Assembly (NCBI RefSeq): GCF_000018285.1
Contig: NC_009901.1
Coordinates: 247,001-311,000 of the forward strand
Direction of reading: 5' to 3'
Origin: Shewanella pealeana ATCC 700345
GTDB lineage: Bacteria; Pseudomonadota; Gammaproteobacteria; Enterobacterales; Shewanellaceae
DNA: 64,000 nucleotides
Below, piece after piece: positions 22,277 through 33,448 of this stretch. Both the position numbers and the translations under genes were made by a program. Under the pieces are notes generated by a model that worked only from the letters and a program-made list of their open reading frames with translations, made no database searches and was not told the origin of the DNA. Every line of letters starts with the position of its first letter. Positions within the stretch are counted from its first letter, which is position 1.

Positions 22277-22450
22277 GTCAGTTTAGTTGATACATTTTTG
22301 ATAGAAATGCATTCCACGCTTGCCATAGATGGCACTTAGCTGAGATAATCTGCGGTCAAGTCTCAATAGAGCAAGGTAAGATTAAAGGTCAACTCCGTTA
22401 ATTTGAGTTGACGTTGGCAAACTTAAATAAGATTCAGACGTATAAATCAA

Positions 22451-22966
22451 ATGGCCGAGAAACGTAATATTTTCCTAGTAGGCCCTATGGGGGCTGGTAA
22501 AAGCACTATAGGCCGTCATCTGGCACAGATGCTGCACTTAGAGTTCCACGATTCAGATCAAGAAATTGAAAGCCGCACAGGAGCTGATATCGCTTGGGTT
22601 TTTGATGTTGAAGGTGAAGAGGGTTTCCGCATTCGTGAAACACAAGTTGTCGCTGATCTGACAGAAAAACAAGGTATTGTCCTAGCAACAGGCGGTGGTT
22701 CGATTCAAAGCAAAGAGATCCGTAATAATCTTTCTGCACGCGGCATCGTTGTTTACCTAGAAACTACTATCGATAAGCAAGTCGCGCGTACGCAAAGAGA
22801 TAAGCGTCGTCCATTGCTACAGGTTGACGACCCAAGAGAAGTGCTAGAGAGTCTAGCCGAGGTACGCAATCCTCTTTACGAAGAGATTGCAGACGTCATC
22901 GTTAAGACTGACGAACAAAGTGCCAAAGTTGTTGCAAATCAAATTATCGAACAGTTAGGTTTTTAA
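22451..22966 (+). CDS. aroK: Shikimate kinase I
   Basis: This 171-aa cytoplasmic kinase phosphorylates shikimate on the route to chorismate. The Walker A motif G11-PMGAGKS18 is followed by the shikimate-binding DSDQEIE and the GGG motif ATGGGSI. Length equals E. coli AroK (173). It is 3 nt upstream of aroB in the conserved pil-aroKB-damX-dam order. Confidence 0.96.
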   Translation: MAEKRNIFLVGPMGAGKSTIGRHLAQMLHLEFHDSDQEIESRTGADIAWVFDVEGEEGFRIRETQVVADLTEKQGIVLATGGGSIQSKEIRNNLSARGIVVYLETTIDKQVARTQRDKRRPLLQVDDPREVLESLAEVRNPLYEEIADVIVKTDEQSAKVVANQIIEQLGF

Positions 22967-22969
22967 GAT

Positions 22970-24049
22970 ATGGCTAAACAGGTTCTGGTTGAGCTCGGAG
23001 AGCGTAGTTACCCAATTGAAATTGGCCAGAATTTGTTTAGTAGTAGCGAGCCATTGGCTCGCTATCTTCAAAATAAAAACATACTAATCGTCACCAACGA
23101 AACGATAGCGCCTCTCTATCTTCAACAGATAGAAGCTATGCTGTCGGATTTCGCGTGCGTCAAACCCGTCATTCTTCCCGACGGTGAACAGTACAAAACG
23201 CTTGAACAGATGAATACGATATTCACTTCATTGCTAGAACAGAATCTAGGTAGAGATACGGTTTTGATTGCTCTAGGCGGTGGTGTGATTGGCGATATGA
23301 CAGGTTTTGCTGCAGCGAGCTACCAGCGTGGTGTGGATTTTATTCAGATCCCCACGACCTTGTTGTCTCAAGTGGATTCCTCTGTTGGTGGTAAAACCGC
23401 AGTTAATCATCCACTAGGTAAAAATATGATAGGCGCCTTCTATCAACCTAAGTGTGTATTAATTGACACCCATTGCCTAAGCACTTTACCTAAGCGCGAG
23501 TTTGCTGCGGGAATGGCTGAGGTGATCAAGTACGGTGTTATTTGGGATGCCGAGTTTTTCCAATGGCTTGAAAACAACGTTGAAGCGTTGAAATCATTAG
23601 ATACACAAGCGCTCGAATATGCAATTAGCCGTTGCTGTGAAATTAAGGCCGAAGTCGTAGAGAAGGACGAAACCGAACAAGCTGTGCGTGCATTGCTTAA
23701 TTTGGGACATACCTTTGGCCACGCAATAGAAGCTGAAATGGGCTACGGTGTTTGGCTGCACGGTGAAGCTGTCTCTGCTGGCACAGTCCTTGCTGCAATA
23801 ACCTCAAATAAGCTTGGGTTAGTTGATGAGTCAATTGTTTGTCGTATAACAGCGTTATTAGCGGCATTTGATCTGCCTACAACTGCTCCCGACACAATGG
23901 ATTTTGAGCAATTCATTAAGCATATGCGCCGCGACAAGAAGGTGCTCAAAGGTCAGTTACGACTCATTTTACCTGAAGGCATAGGCCAAGCAGGGATCTA
24001 CAGTGACGTTACCGATGAGCTGCTGGAAGAGGTTATCAGCTGCGCATAA
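22970..24049 (+). CDS. aroB: 3-dehydroquinate synthase
   Basis: This 359-aa NAD+ and metal-dependent enzyme converts DAHP to 3-dehydroquinate, the second step of aromatic amino-acid synthesis. Signature sequences are [44 protein letters not shown], and the metal-ligand region [12 protein letters not shown]. It follows aroK after 3 nt. Confidence 0.97.
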   Translation: MAKQVLVELGERSYPIEIGQNLFSSSEPLARYLQNKNILIVTNETIAPLYLQQIEAMLSDFACVKPVILPDGEQYKTLEQMNTIFTSLLEQNLGRDTVLIALGGGVIGDMTGFAAASYQRGVDFIQIPTTLLSQVDSSVGGKTAVNHPLGKNMIGAFYQPKCVLIDTHCLSTLPKREFAAGMAEVIKYGVIWDAEFFQWLENNVEALKSLDTQALEYAISRCCEIKAEVVEKDETEQAVRALLNLGHTFGHAIEAEMGYGVWLHGEAVSAGTVLAAITSNKLGLVDESIVCRITALLAAFDLPTTAPDTMDFEQFIKHMRRDKKVLKGQLRLILPEGIGQAGIYSDVTDELLEEVISCA

Positions 24050-24212
24050 ACTATGTGGCAGGTGATGGGTGAACGCTAAATTCAGTATTCAAAAACAAGT
24101 CTTTAAATTTTCTTTCCTAGCTATGAGCCCTTTTAGACATAGTTACGGATCTTTGCTGCTTAAAATTAATAGCAAGCCTTTATGGTCGCAATTGAATTGG
24201 GGTCAGATCTAG

Positions 24213-25694
24213 ATGTCGTTTTCAGCTGGGTCCACTTTACTACCAAGCCAGGATGCATTACTGCATCGTCTATTGCATCTGAGTTTGTACGGTGAGCAAT
24301 TGATGGTGTTAACGGGTGAAGATGGCGCCGGTAAAACCACCCTGGCCACGGCGCTAGTGAATGAATTAGAGAACCATAGTTCTGCATTAGTTATTTGCCC
24401 CAAGCATTGTGATAGCGCTGAAATTAGACGAAAAATACTTATTCAGTTGCTCAGCGATCCTGTGTTTGATGATGAGATCCCATTGCCTGAATGCTTGCTG
24501 AGTACCCTAGACTCTTTGCCAGCTGAGAGCTGCATAGTGTTAGATGATGCGCACCTATTGCCTCTAGATGTTTGGGCCGAGTGCATTGTGCTTAGCCAAA
24601 TGAATTTGCCTGGAAAGGTGATTAAGATCTTAATGACATCACCTATTGAGTTTTTGAATGATGTTGTCGGTCAGCTTCCTGAGTCACTCTTAGAGCAAGT
24701 GCTCCCAATCAATATCGAACCATTAGCGCAAGCTGAGCGCGAAGGTTTGTACTACACGCTTTTAAGTCGTACTGAGCAGCAACCGTTTACACCAAGAGAC
24801 ATAGTTAAAAATCGTTTGGAGCAACAACTAGGCACGCCGAAAGAAGTGGTAAATCTACTTGAGCTTGCCCTTAATGGCGAGCAAGAGTTGCCGCCGAAAA
24901 AGTCCAAACTAAAAGTACTTATTGTTACCTCGGCATTAAGCATAATCGCCTTGCTAGCGGTTTGGTTGCTGAGCGATAGCAATGGCAGCGCGAATGTTGC
25001 CGCGGCTAACAAGGTCGAATTTGCTCTAAATACAAACGAGCAATTTGTTGTTGATAATGCATTTCTTATTGAGTACGCCGAACGTGTACTTGAAGACTAT
25101 TCGCCTATATCCGGCTCGGGAGAACAGGGGGGAGTGAGTCATAGTGTGAGCGCTGCGGCTGATATCGAGTCTGATGTGATTGAGCCTGCTGAAGTTGACG
25201 AATTAAACGAGTCTGCTGGAGCTAAAGCGGTTACCACCTATGGCGCCAAGCAAGCTTCTACGTTTGATGTTATCGAACAGCCAGTAAAATCGGCAAGGTC
25301 TCAGTTTTCCGAGCTGCGCAGTGATTTCATTGGCAAGTCGAGTGCGAATGGCTCAGAAGAGAGCTCGTTGACACAGCAAGATGAGGCGGCTGATAAACGA
25401 GCCCAAGAGGTGATGCCAGTAGAGGGTTACACTTTACAATTGGCTAGCGTAAAGCGGCTAGACTCGCTGTATAACACACTCAAAAAGTTGAAAGGTATTC
25501 CTCAAGTGAAAGTGGCGCGCTATAAGCAACGCTGGGTCGTGTTACTGGGGGAGTTTAGTAGCCGGAAAATTGCACAAGAACAGTCGGCATTGTTGATAGC
25601 GGAAACGGGAATTTCAGCGCCTTGGATCCGAGCTTGGCAAAATCTTAGTGAATATGAGTTGCAAGATGTACTTCCAACTCGTGAAATTCAATAA
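24213..25694 (+). CDS. damX: DamX-like SPOR-domain cell-division protein
   Basis: This 493-aa protein lies between aroB and dam, as damX does in E. coli. The N-terminus is an AAA-type ATPase with Walker A GEDGAGKTT (about 36-44) and Walker B-like SCIVLDDAH. A single membrane span lies near 229-250, then a low-complexity acidic linker, and a C-terminal SPOR domain (about 405-480, beginning GYTLQLASV) that binds denuded septal peptidoglycan. Shewanella-type DamX keeps an intact Walker motif, so ATP binding is plausible, although E. coli DamX is not known as an ATPase. Confidence 0.87.
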   Translation: MSFSAGSTLLPSQDALLHRLLHLSLYGEQLMVLTGEDGAGKTTLATALVNELENHSSALVICPKHCDSAEIRRKILIQLLSDPVFDDEIPLPECLLSTLDSLPAESCIVLDDAHLLPLDVWAECIVLSQMNLPGKVIKILMTSPIEFLNDVVGQLPESLLEQVLPINIEPLAQAEREGLYYTLLSRTEQQPFTPRDIVKNRLEQQLGTPKEVVNLLELALNGEQELPPKKSKLKVLIVTSALSIIALLAVWLLSDSNGSANVAAANKVEFALNTNEQFVVDNAFLIEYAERVLEDYSPISGSGEQGGVSHSVSAAADIESDVIEPAEVDELNESAGAKAVTTYGAKQASTFDVIEQPVKSARSQFSELRSDFIGKSSANGSEESSLTQQDEAADKRAQEVMPVEGYTLQLASVKRLDSLYNTLKKLKGIPQVKVARYKQRWVVLLGEFSSRKIAQEQSALLIAETGISAPWIRAWQNLSEYELQDVLPTREIQ

Positions 25695-25748
25695 TAAACA
25701 GAGTACAATCATCAGCTCTCTTTTTTTCACAGTGTTCAATCAATTTAA

Positions 25749-26588
25749 ATGATTAAAAAACAAAGAGCCTTTCTAAAGTGGGCAGGCGGAAAATTTAAAC
25801 TGATTGAAGCCTTGGCAGAGCATTTGCCTGAAGGTGATCGCCTTGTTGAGCCTTTTGTCGGTGCCGGTTCGGTATTTCTTAACAGCAATTACAGCCAATA
25901 CCTTTTGTGCGATATTAATCATGATTTGATTAATTTGTACAAGATCGTGAAAAAAGAGCCCGATAGATATATCGAAGCTGCGAAGGCGCTTTTCGTTCCA
26001 GAGATGAATGATAAAGAGGCTTACTACAAAATCCGTACAGCCTTTAATGCGACTCAAGATCCTTTTACGCGCTCAGTCTATTTTCTTTATATGAATCGTC
26101 ATGGTTTTAATGGCCTATGTCGTTATAACCGCAAAGGTGGTTTCAATGTGCCATTTGGTTCATATAAAAAACCATACTTCCCAGAAAAAGAGATCCTTGC
26201 GTTTTCGCTTAAGGCGCAAAATGCCGAGTTTCATTGCATCGGTTATGAGCAGGCGATCGATATGACGAAATCTGGCGATGTGGTTTATTGCGATCCGCCT
26301 TATGCTCCTTTATCTTCGACTGCCAGCTTTACAACCTATGTAGGCAGCGGCTTCTCGTTAGACGATCAGGCATTGCTTGCTAGAAAAGCACGTCATACGG
26401 CGATAGAAAGAGGCATTCCGGTACTGATTAGTAACCATGATATTCCGTTAACGCGTGAGCTATACCATGGCGCTCGTTTTGGCACGATACAGGTTCAACG
26501 TAACATCAGTCAGAAGGGGAGCAGTCGCAAGAAGGTCGATGAATTGATGGCCTTGTATGATGACTCTTACCATAGTGAAAACGACTAG
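25749..26588 (+). CDS. dam: DNA adenine methyltransferase
   Basis: This 279-aa class alpha N6-adenine methyltransferase acts on GATC and supports mismatch repair, SeqA control and replication timing. Motif X region FLKWAGGKFKL is at 8-18, AdoMet motif I is F36-V-G-A-G40, and the catalytic motif IV is D182-P-P-Y185. The length matches E. coli Dam (278). It is 54 nt after damX. Confidence 0.97.
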   Translation: MIKKQRAFLKWAGGKFKLIEALAEHLPEGDRLVEPFVGAGSVFLNSNYSQYLLCDINHDLINLYKIVKKEPDRYIEAAKALFVPEMNDKEAYYKIRTAFNATQDPFTRSVYFLYMNRHGFNGLCRYNRKGGFNVPFGSYKKPYFPEKEILAFSLKAQNAEFHCIGYEQAIDMTKSGDVVYCDPPYAPLSSTASFTTYVGSGFSLDDQALLARKARHTAIERGIPVLISNHDIPLTRELYHGARFGTIQVQRNISQKGSSRKKVDELMALYDDSYHSEND

Positions 26589-26636
26589 TCTAAATTTGCT
26601 GATTATTAAGTAAGTGCCGACTTATCCCAATCGGTA

Positions 26637-26822
26637 TTAAGCGAGCACTTGCTTAACAATAAGCAGTAAGCCAGCCACAAACACAATCGCCAGCACTATC
26701 CCCATGATTATAAAGGGCAGAGGTGAAGATTCTTGGAAGTCTCTAAGGCGATTTTGTTCTGTTTGTACACCAAAAAATGCCGCTATTGTACTCGAGAAAA
26801 GTTGCCAGAGCTGGCGCAGCAT
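26637..26822 (-). CDS. DUF2970 small membrane protein
   Basis: This 61-aa protein has the DUF2970 pattern: an amphipathic N-terminal half (WQLFSSTIAAFFGVQTEQNR) with a conserved DF, then one membrane span (about 36-58). Function is unknown. It is on the minus strand, opposite to dam and rpe, directly after a second small gene with which it may be co-transcribed (8-nt gap). Confidence 0.75.
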   Translation of the reverse strand: MLRQLWQLFSSTIAAFFGVQTEQNRLRDFQESSPLPFIIMGIVLAIVFVAGLLLIVKQVLA

Positions 26823-26830
26823 GTCGGCGA

Positions 26831-27169
26831 TTACTTACCGTTAAGTGGAGAGCTTTTACTAATAGGTGCACTTTCGTGACCGTATAACAGCTCAAACAGA
26901 TCGATAAAGTGTAATTGATTGGTCTGGCTCTTACCTGTTAACCAACTTTTCCAACTTAGATCATCTGACTGGCTCGCGCAGCGATTACTCGGATGGCTCG
27001 CAGGCAGGCTAGGGTTATATTGGTTGCTTGTACTATCACAGGCACAAGCATTGTTTGATGCTGTTTCTACAGCAGTAGACGACAAAGCAAGTGTTCCAAT
27101 TGCAGAGCTCGCAAGCGCAAGAATCACAGCAGATTTTAGCATTGCTGTATTCTGGATAAGTCCTTTCAT
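26831..27169 (-). CDS. Hypothetical secreted protein
   Basis: I do not recognise this 112-aa protein. It has a signal-peptide-like N-terminus (hydrophobic about 10-30, possible cleavage after SSTAVETA or nearby), a cysteine pair ACACDS, then a Ser/Pro/Asn-rich stretch and a helix LHFIDLFELLYGHES. A GTG directly abuts the ATG; the ATG at 27169 has AGGAGG 4 nt upstream and is preferred. It is the first gene of a two-gene unit with the DUF2970 gene. Confidence 0.6.
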   Translation of the reverse strand: MKGLIQNTAMLKSAVILALASSAIGTLALSSTAVETASNNACACDSTSNQYNPSLPASHPSNRCASQSDDLSWKSWLTGKSQTNQLHFIDLFELLYGHESAPISKSSPLNGK

Positions 27170-27370
27170 CACGCCTCCTTTATTAACTAGGTCGAAACAT
27201 TATAGCAAAGCCGGCTATATTTTAAACATTTTTTCCCCGTAAATTCCATATCACTGTTTAAGTGAATTATTTTATCTATGCAATTTATCTTAAATGGGCG
27301 CTCAAGTCTGGAGGGCTATAGCTGCAACAGGTAGAATAGCGTATTTCTTAAACATTCAGGTGAGTTCGAT

Positions 27371-28045
27371 ATGCGTCCATTTTTGATTGCTCCTTCTATT
27401 TTATCTGCCGATTTTGCTCGTTTAGGTGAAGATGTCGATGCGGTATTAGCCGCAGGGGCAGATGTAGTTCATTTTGATGTCATGGACAATCATTATGTGC
27501 CAAATCTAACAATTGGCCCTATGGTATGCCAGGCGCTACGCAACTACGGTGTCACAGCCGATATCGACGTGCACCTAATGGTGAAGCCAGTCGACCGCAT
27601 CATTCCTGATTTTGCTGAGGCGGGTGCATCGATTATTACGTTCCATCCAGAAGCCTCTGAGCATGTGGACCGCACGCTGCAGCTGATTAAAGAGTCTGGC
27701 TGTAAAGCGGGCCTAGTATTTAACCCAGCAACGCCTCTTCATTACCTAGACCATGTAATGGATAAACTAGACGTGATTTTGCTTATGTCAGTAAACCCAG
27801 GTTTTGGTGGCCAATCATTTATTCCGACTACTTTGGATAAATTGCGTCAAGTGCGTAAGTTGATTGATGACAGCGGTTACGACATTCGCTTACAAGTTGA
27901 TGGCGGTGTAAAGGTCGATAATATTGGCGAAATCGCAGCTGCGGGGGCGGACATGTTTGTTGCAGGTTCAGCTATTTTCAATAAGCCTGATTACAAGGCG
28001 GTAATCGACGAGATGCGTGCAGAACTTGCAAGCGTTGAGGCGTAA
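27371..28045 (+). CDS. rpe: Ribulose-phosphate 3-epimerase
   Basis: This 224-aa TIM-barrel enzyme interconverts ribulose 5-phosphate and xylulose 5-phosphate in the pentose phosphate pathway. Motifs are [28 protein letters not shown] (metal-binding His and Asp) and [14 protein letters not shown]. It is the first of the rpe-gph-trpS unit with 3- and 5-nt gaps, as in E. coli. Confidence 0.97.
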   Translation: MRPFLIAPSILSADFARLGEDVDAVLAAGADVVHFDVMDNHYVPNLTIGPMVCQALRNYGVTADIDVHLMVKPVDRIIPDFAEAGASIITFHPEASEHVDRTLQLIKESGCKAGLVFNPATPLHYLDHVMDKLDVILLMSVNPGFGGQSFIPTTLDKLRQVRKLIDDSGYDIRLQVDGGVKVDNIGEIAAAGADMFVAGSAIFNKPDYKAVIDEMRAELASVEA

Positions 28046-28048
28046 TCA

Positions 28049-28747
28049 ATGAACCCTTTTAGTCAAATCAACGCGGTAGCATTTGACTTAGACGGAACGC
28101 TGATCGATAGCGTTCCGGATCTAGCGGCTGCCACGCGCGCGACCCTAGAAGAGCTAAACCTTCCACTTTGCAGCGATGAACTAGTGCGAAGCTGGGTGGG
28201 TAATGGCGCTGAGATGCTAATGCGTAGAGCATTATCTTTTGCCCTTGCTACTGAAGTGAGTGAAGAAAAGCTGCAAAACACGATGCCGCGCTTTATGCAT
28301 TTTTATAAGCAAAACCTGCAGCAACACAGCGTGCTATATGCCGGTGTGGAGTCGGTATTATCCCAGCTCAAGCAAGCGGGCTATCGGATGGCGATTGTCA
28401 CCAACAAGCCTTACGAATTCACCATACCGCTACTTAAAGCATTTAATATTCATGGTTACTTTGACATAGTGCTTGGCGGAGACTCATTAACAAAGATGAA
28501 ACCCGATCCATTGCCACTGCAGCATATTTTGCACGAGTGGCAGTTAGAATCTGAGCAGTTGTTGATGGTTGGCGACTCAAAGAATGACATATTAGCGGCA
28601 AAAGCGGCTAAGGTTGCTTCTGTGGGCTTGACCTATGGCTACAACTACGGTGAAGATATCGGGCTAAGCGGCCCAGATGCCGTATGTGAACAATTTAGTG
28701 AAATAACCGCGCTACTTAATCAGTGCGATAAAGCAACGGAGCAATAA
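28049..28747 (+). CDS. gph: Phosphoglycolate phosphatase
   Basis: This 232-aa HAD-superfamily hydrolase removes phosphate from 2-phosphoglycolate, a by-product of repair of oxidative DNA ends. Motif I is [10 protein letters not shown] (nucleophile Asp about 11), with TNKP as motif II and [14 protein letters not shown] as motif IV. It sits between rpe and trpS, which supports Gph over other HAD phosphatases. Confidence 0.94.
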   Translation: MNPFSQINAVAFDLDGTLIDSVPDLAAATRATLEELNLPLCSDELVRSWVGNGAEMLMRRALSFALATEVSEEKLQNTMPRFMHFYKQNLQQHSVLYAGVESVLSQLKQAGYRMAIVTNKPYEFTIPLLKAFNIHGYFDIVLGGDSLTKMKPDPLPLQHILHEWQLESEQLLMVGDSKNDILAAKAAKVASVGLTYGYNYGEDIGLSGPDAVCEQFSEITALLNQCDKATEQ

Positions 28748-28752
28748 ACAAA

Positions 28753-29763
28753 ATGACGACCCCCCTAACGAAACCAGTAGTTCTAAGCGGAGCGCAGCCA
28801 TCGGGCGAGCTAACCATCGGCAACTATATGGGCGCGTTACGTCAGTGGGTTGCAATGCAAGATAGTCATGATTGCCTTTATTGCGTCGTTGACCTGCATG
28901 CGATTACTGTCAGACAAGACCCAGTAAAATTACGTGAGGCGTGTCTTGATACGTTAGCACTGTATTTAGCTTGTGGTGTTGACCCTAAAAAGAGCACGGT
29001 ATTTATCCAATCTCAGGTGCCACAGCACACTCAGCTTGGCTGGGCGCTAAACTGTTACACCCAGATGGGTGAACTAAACCGTATGACGCAGTTTAAAGAC
29101 AAGTCTCAGAAGCATGCTAACAACATCAACGTCGGCCTATTTGGTTACCCTGTATTGATGGCTGCTGATATCTTGCTTTACCAAGCGAACGAAATCCCTG
29201 TGGGTCAAGATCAGAAGCAACACTTAGAGCTGACTCGTGATATCGCGACACGCTTTAACAATGCTTATGGCGAAACATTTGTCGTTCCAGAACCATTTAT
29301 TCCTGAGCATGGCGCTAAGGTGATGTCACTACAAGATCCGCTGAAGAAGATGTCTAAGTCTGACGATAACCGTAATAACGTAATCGGCCTGCTTGAAGAT
29401 CCGAAAGCTATCATGAAGAAGATCAAAAAAGCGATGACAGATGGCCAAGAGCCGCCAGTTGTACGTTTCGACGTTGCTGAAAAGCCAGGTGTATCAAACC
29501 TACTGAGTCTAATGTCTGGCTGTACTGGTCAGTCAATTGCCAGTCTTGAAGCTGAGTTTGAAGGCAAGATGTATGGTCATTTGAAAGTGGCAACCGGTGA
29601 AGCCGTTGTCGGTATGCTTGAGCCGCTACAGCAGCGCTTTAAAGAATACCGTGCAGACCAAGACTTCTTGAATCAAGTGATGAGAGACGGAGCTGAAAAA
29701 GCACAGGCTCGCGCTGAAGTCACAATCAAGAACGTCTACGAGAAGATCGGTCTTATCGTTTAA
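28753..29763 (+). CDS. trpS: Tryptophanyl-tRNA synthetase
   Basis: This 336-aa class Ic synthetase charges tRNA-Trp. The HIGH-like motif is in [13 protein letters not shown], the KMSKS loop is KKMSKS near residue 200, and GQDQKQH is the tryptophan-site signature. Length equals E. coli TrpS (334). It ends the rpe-gph-trpS unit before a strong terminator. No leader-peptide attenuator was seen. Confidence 0.97.
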   Translation: MTTPLTKPVVLSGAQPSGELTIGNYMGALRQWVAMQDSHDCLYCVVDLHAITVRQDPVKLREACLDTLALYLACGVDPKKSTVFIQSQVPQHTQLGWALNCYTQMGELNRMTQFKDKSQKHANNINVGLFGYPVLMAADILLYQANEIPVGQDQKQHLELTRDIATRFNNAYGETFVVPEPFIPEHGAKVMSLQDPLKKMSKSDDNRNNVIGLLEDPKAIMKKIKKAMTDGQEPPVVRFDVAEKPGVSNLLSLMSGCTGQSIASLEAEFEGKMYGHLKVATGEAVVGMLEPLQQRFKEYRADQDFLNQVMRDGAEKAQARAEVTIKNVYEKIGLIV

Positions 29764-29780
29764 CTCGATGCGAGTTAATG

Positions 29781-29808
29781 AAAGCCAGCGATATTCGCTG
29801 GCTTTTTT
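29781..29808. terminator. Terminator after trpS
   Basis: An 11-bp perfect stem AAAGCCAGCGA / TCGCTGGCTTT with a 3-nt loop and a T run. It is placed between convergent trpS and the LysR gene. Confidence 0.9.
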
Positions 29809-29829
29809 GTTGGGTTATTCATAGATTAG

Positions 29830-30699
29830 CTACTGTAGGCTTAACCAAGTCACAAAGGCGGCAATGGCAGGCTCTTTGAGTCGACGCTGTTTACAACTGA
29901 AGTAGAATTCAAATCCAGTCAGGATATCGGGTAAATCCAACTCAACTAACAAGCCCCTTTCGATGTCGGCTTGCACCATAAAGTCCGATGCGAGGGCAAT
30001 TCCTTGACCAGCAATAGCTGCCTCAATCGCCATTAACACATGACTAAAAATATGCTGTTGTTGCTCAGCAGGCAGAGCTAAATTATTTGCCACAAACCAT
30101 CTGTCCCAATCTAATCCGAGTGGACCTTCGTCAACAGTTAGCAATGGGTGTTTAGCTAATTCGTCCAGTGCTAAGCTATCTGAATCCATCAAGCTTGGGC
30201 TAATAACCGGAATTAAGCGCTCTTTATGCAACAAGTGATGATGGTAACCTAATTGGCCGCTTTGGCCGGTGATAAACATATCTGCCACGCTGTCGCTTAA
30301 CTCGGGATCATCAGCAATCATATCGAGGCGGATCTTTATCTGTGGATGTTGGCGTCTAAAGTCGCTGAGTCTTGGAATGAGCCATTTGATCGCAAATGAG
30401 CTGTAAACGGCAAGGCGAAGCTGATCATTACTGTCGCCACTTATTTGCATGCTTAAGTCACTCAGTTCATTAAAGATCCGTTCTAACTCTTTATATAGCA
30501 ACTCGCCTTTGCTAGTCAGTCGTAGCTGGCGTCCCTCACGCTTAAATAGCCGCTCGCCATAGTGCTCTTCAAGCTGTTTTACTTGATGAGATACGGCACT
30601 TTGGGTAATGCAAAGCTCTGTGGCTGCGCGTGAGAAATGTGACTGTCTGGCAGCGGCTTCGAATACTTGCAACGCCCTAAGCGGAGGCAGTTTGCGCAT
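29830..30699 (-). CDS. LysR-family regulator, GcvA-like
   Basis: This 289-aa LTTR has the N-terminal winged HTH (about 5-64: LRALQVFEAAARQSHFSRAA and TQSAVSHQVKQLEEHYG) and a C-terminal substrate domain. The opening LPPLRALQVFEAAAR is typical of the GcvA subgroup. It is divergent from an EamA transporter gene, with 142 bp between them, so that gene is the likely target. The effector is unknown. Confidence 0.9.
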   Translation of the reverse strand: MRKLPPLRALQVFEAAARQSHFSRAATELCITQSAVSHQVKQLEEHYGERLFKREGRQLRLTSKGELLYKELERIFNELSDLSMQISGDSNDQLRLAVYSSFAIKWLIPRLSDFRRQHPQIKIRLDMIADDPELSDSVADMFITGQSGQLGYHHHLLHKERLIPVISPSLMDSDSLALDELAKHPLLTVDEGPLGLDWDRWFVANNLALPAEQQQHIFSHVLMAIEAAIAGQGIALASDFMVQADIERGLLVELDLPDILTGFEFYFSCKQRRLKEPAIAAFVTWLSLQ

Positions 30700-30714
30700 G
30701 GCTAGAGTCCTAGT

Positions 30715-30759
30715 ATGAATTTAATAGGTGATCTTTATCATAGTATTAATTTAATTCAT
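30715..30759. promoter_or_regulatory. Candidate LysR operator between the regulator and eamA genes
   Basis: ATGAATTTAAT (30715) and ATTTAATTCAT (ending 30759) form an imperfect inverted repeat around an inner dyad TGATctttATCA. LTTRs commonly bind such AT-rich interrupted dyads in divergent promoters. The assignment rests on position and symmetry only. Confidence 0.4.
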
Positions 30760-30841
30760 GTATGGCTAAAAAACATCATTTTAGTTTAGCTTTTGCGGGC
30801 TATATCATGCGCCTAAATTCAGTTGTACTGTGGAATAACAG

Positions 30842-31726
30842 ATGAAATCCAATGTCATGATTGCCATGGCAATACTCGTTTTTGGTAACCTTTTTAGCGC
30901 ACTCTATGATGTGTCCATTAAGTGGATCCCTGAGGGAAGTAACGCGGCTACCTTTTTGTTAATACGGCAGCTACTGTCGGTGCTGATGTTATTGCCACTA
31001 TGGTTTTATGCCAAAAGACCAACGACTAAGCACCTGAAAGTGCACTTCTTTCGCTCTAACACTGGGGCATTGGGCGCGGTGTGCCTGATCATGGGCTTAA
31101 TGTCATTACCGATTGCCACGGTAAGTTCACTGTTTTTCTCTGCACCGCTGATGATAGTGCTGATGGGCTCGATTTTCCTAAAAGAGAAGGTCACGTCGAC
31201 TCAATGGATCGCCACTATTTTAGGTTTTATTGGCATCTTAATACTATTGCGCCCAAGTGAGATAAATTGGTTTGGTGTTGCTGTGTTGATCTCGGCATTC
31301 ACCTTTGCCCTGAATCAGCTAGCGCTACGTAAACTACCCTACACCGAAAACCCGAGTGTCACCTTGATGCTCTATAACACCCTCAGTATCCCGCTTACAT
31401 TCATTATGGTGTTAGTGCAGGGCTTCGAGGGGGTCAGTTGGGCTCTAATTGGCATGGCTGCGCTCAGTAATAGTTTCTTGCTGGCCTATCATTGGTTATG
31501 TGTGCTGGCTTACCGTAAGGCCGAGGCGAGTCAAATTGCGATTGCCGAATACACTGGGCTACTATTTTGTGTATTGTTTGGCTGGTTATTGTTTGATGAG
31601 TGGTTAGATGGTTTAAGCTGGGTTGGTGCAGGCTTTATCGTGTTGCCGTCTTTAATTATCCCATGGGTTGCGGCTCGGATAGCTTATTTAAGACCAAAAA
31701 AAATCATCGAGCAAAAGGCTGGATGA
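30842..31726 (+). CDS. EamA/DMT-superfamily membrane transporter
   Basis: This 294-aa protein is almost wholly hydrophobic, with about ten membrane spans arranged as two EamA repeats (about 8-140 and 152-285). The second repeat ends at GAGFIVLPSLII. The family exports or imports metabolites such as amino acids and nucleotide sugars; the substrate here cannot be read. It is divergent from a GcvA-like LysR gene that probably controls it. Confidence 0.88.
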   Translation: MKSNVMIAMAILVFGNLFSALYDVSIKWIPEGSNAATFLLIRQLLSVLMLLPLWFYAKRPTTKHLKVHFFRSNTGALGAVCLIMGLMSLPIATVSSLFFSAPLMIVLMGSIFLKEKVTSTQWIATILGFIGILILLRPSEINWFGVAVLISAFTFALNQLALRKLPYTENPSVTLMLYNTLSIPLTFIMVLVQGFEGVSWALIGMAALSNSFLLAYHWLCVLAYRKAEASQIAIAEYTGLLFCVLFGWLLFDEWLDGLSWVGAGFIVLPSLIIPWVAARIAYLRPKKIIEQKAG

Positions 31727-31763
31727 TTTCTTTAATCGCTGGTGGACGTCTCTGTATTACAGA

Positions 31764-32932
<1,169 letters not shown>

Positions 32933-32996
32933 CTATGTTTATATATGCTTGGTATAACGGTATTTTACCGAACTGAGCATATGAAAATTAAGCTAT

Positions 32997-33335
32997 TTAA
33001 AAAGCATCGCGGATCCACTGCATGGCATCGGGATCGACCGCGACAACATCGAAACGACATATGGCATCGATTCGATTAATCTGTATGTAATGACTCGCCG
33101 CTTTTCTAATGCGTAGAGTTTGTGCTTGGCTCAAGGCATTAACGGCTCCACCGTATTGAGATGGAGAGCGGTATTTTACCTCAACGAACACCCAATCGCT
33201 GCCATCTTTCATCACAATGTCGATTTCGCCAAAGCGATATCGTACGTTTTGTTCGACAAATGTCAGGCCGCGTTGTTCCAAGTACCGCCGTGCACTATGT
33301 TCGGCTATTTGACCCTGGTTCTGATTCTTTGCCAT
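32997..33335 (-). CDS. yraN: YraN family (UPF0102) putative endonuclease-like protein
   Basis: This 112-aa protein has the restriction-endonuclease-like fold pattern of UPF0102: [17 protein letters not shown], then [22 protein letters not shown], where Glu, Asp and Glu-x-Lys form the presumed active site. Function is not established. A TTG lies one codon upstream, but ATG 33335 is preferred. It is between lpoA and diaA, as in E. coli. Confidence 0.92.
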   Translation of the reverse strand: MAKNQNQGQIAEHSARRYLEQRGLTFVEQNVRYRFGEIDIVMKDGSDWVFVEVKYRSPSQYGGAVNALSQAQTLRIRKAASHYIQINRIDAICRFDVVAVDPDAMQWIRDAF

Positions 33336-33448
33336 CAAACTCGCTCATCCCTGTGGCGTCAATTTGACTATATCCTAAAGCAATAACCTAGACTGCTTTT
33401 CTGTGCGAATTTACCTGTAAATCTTGCTGACCTCAGGGGGCATCTGCT

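Noticed and set aside
26919..27242. A 107-codon plus-strand frame opposite the hypothetical secreted protein
   Set aside because: The minus-strand frame has AGGAGG and a signal peptide, while this frame has neither.
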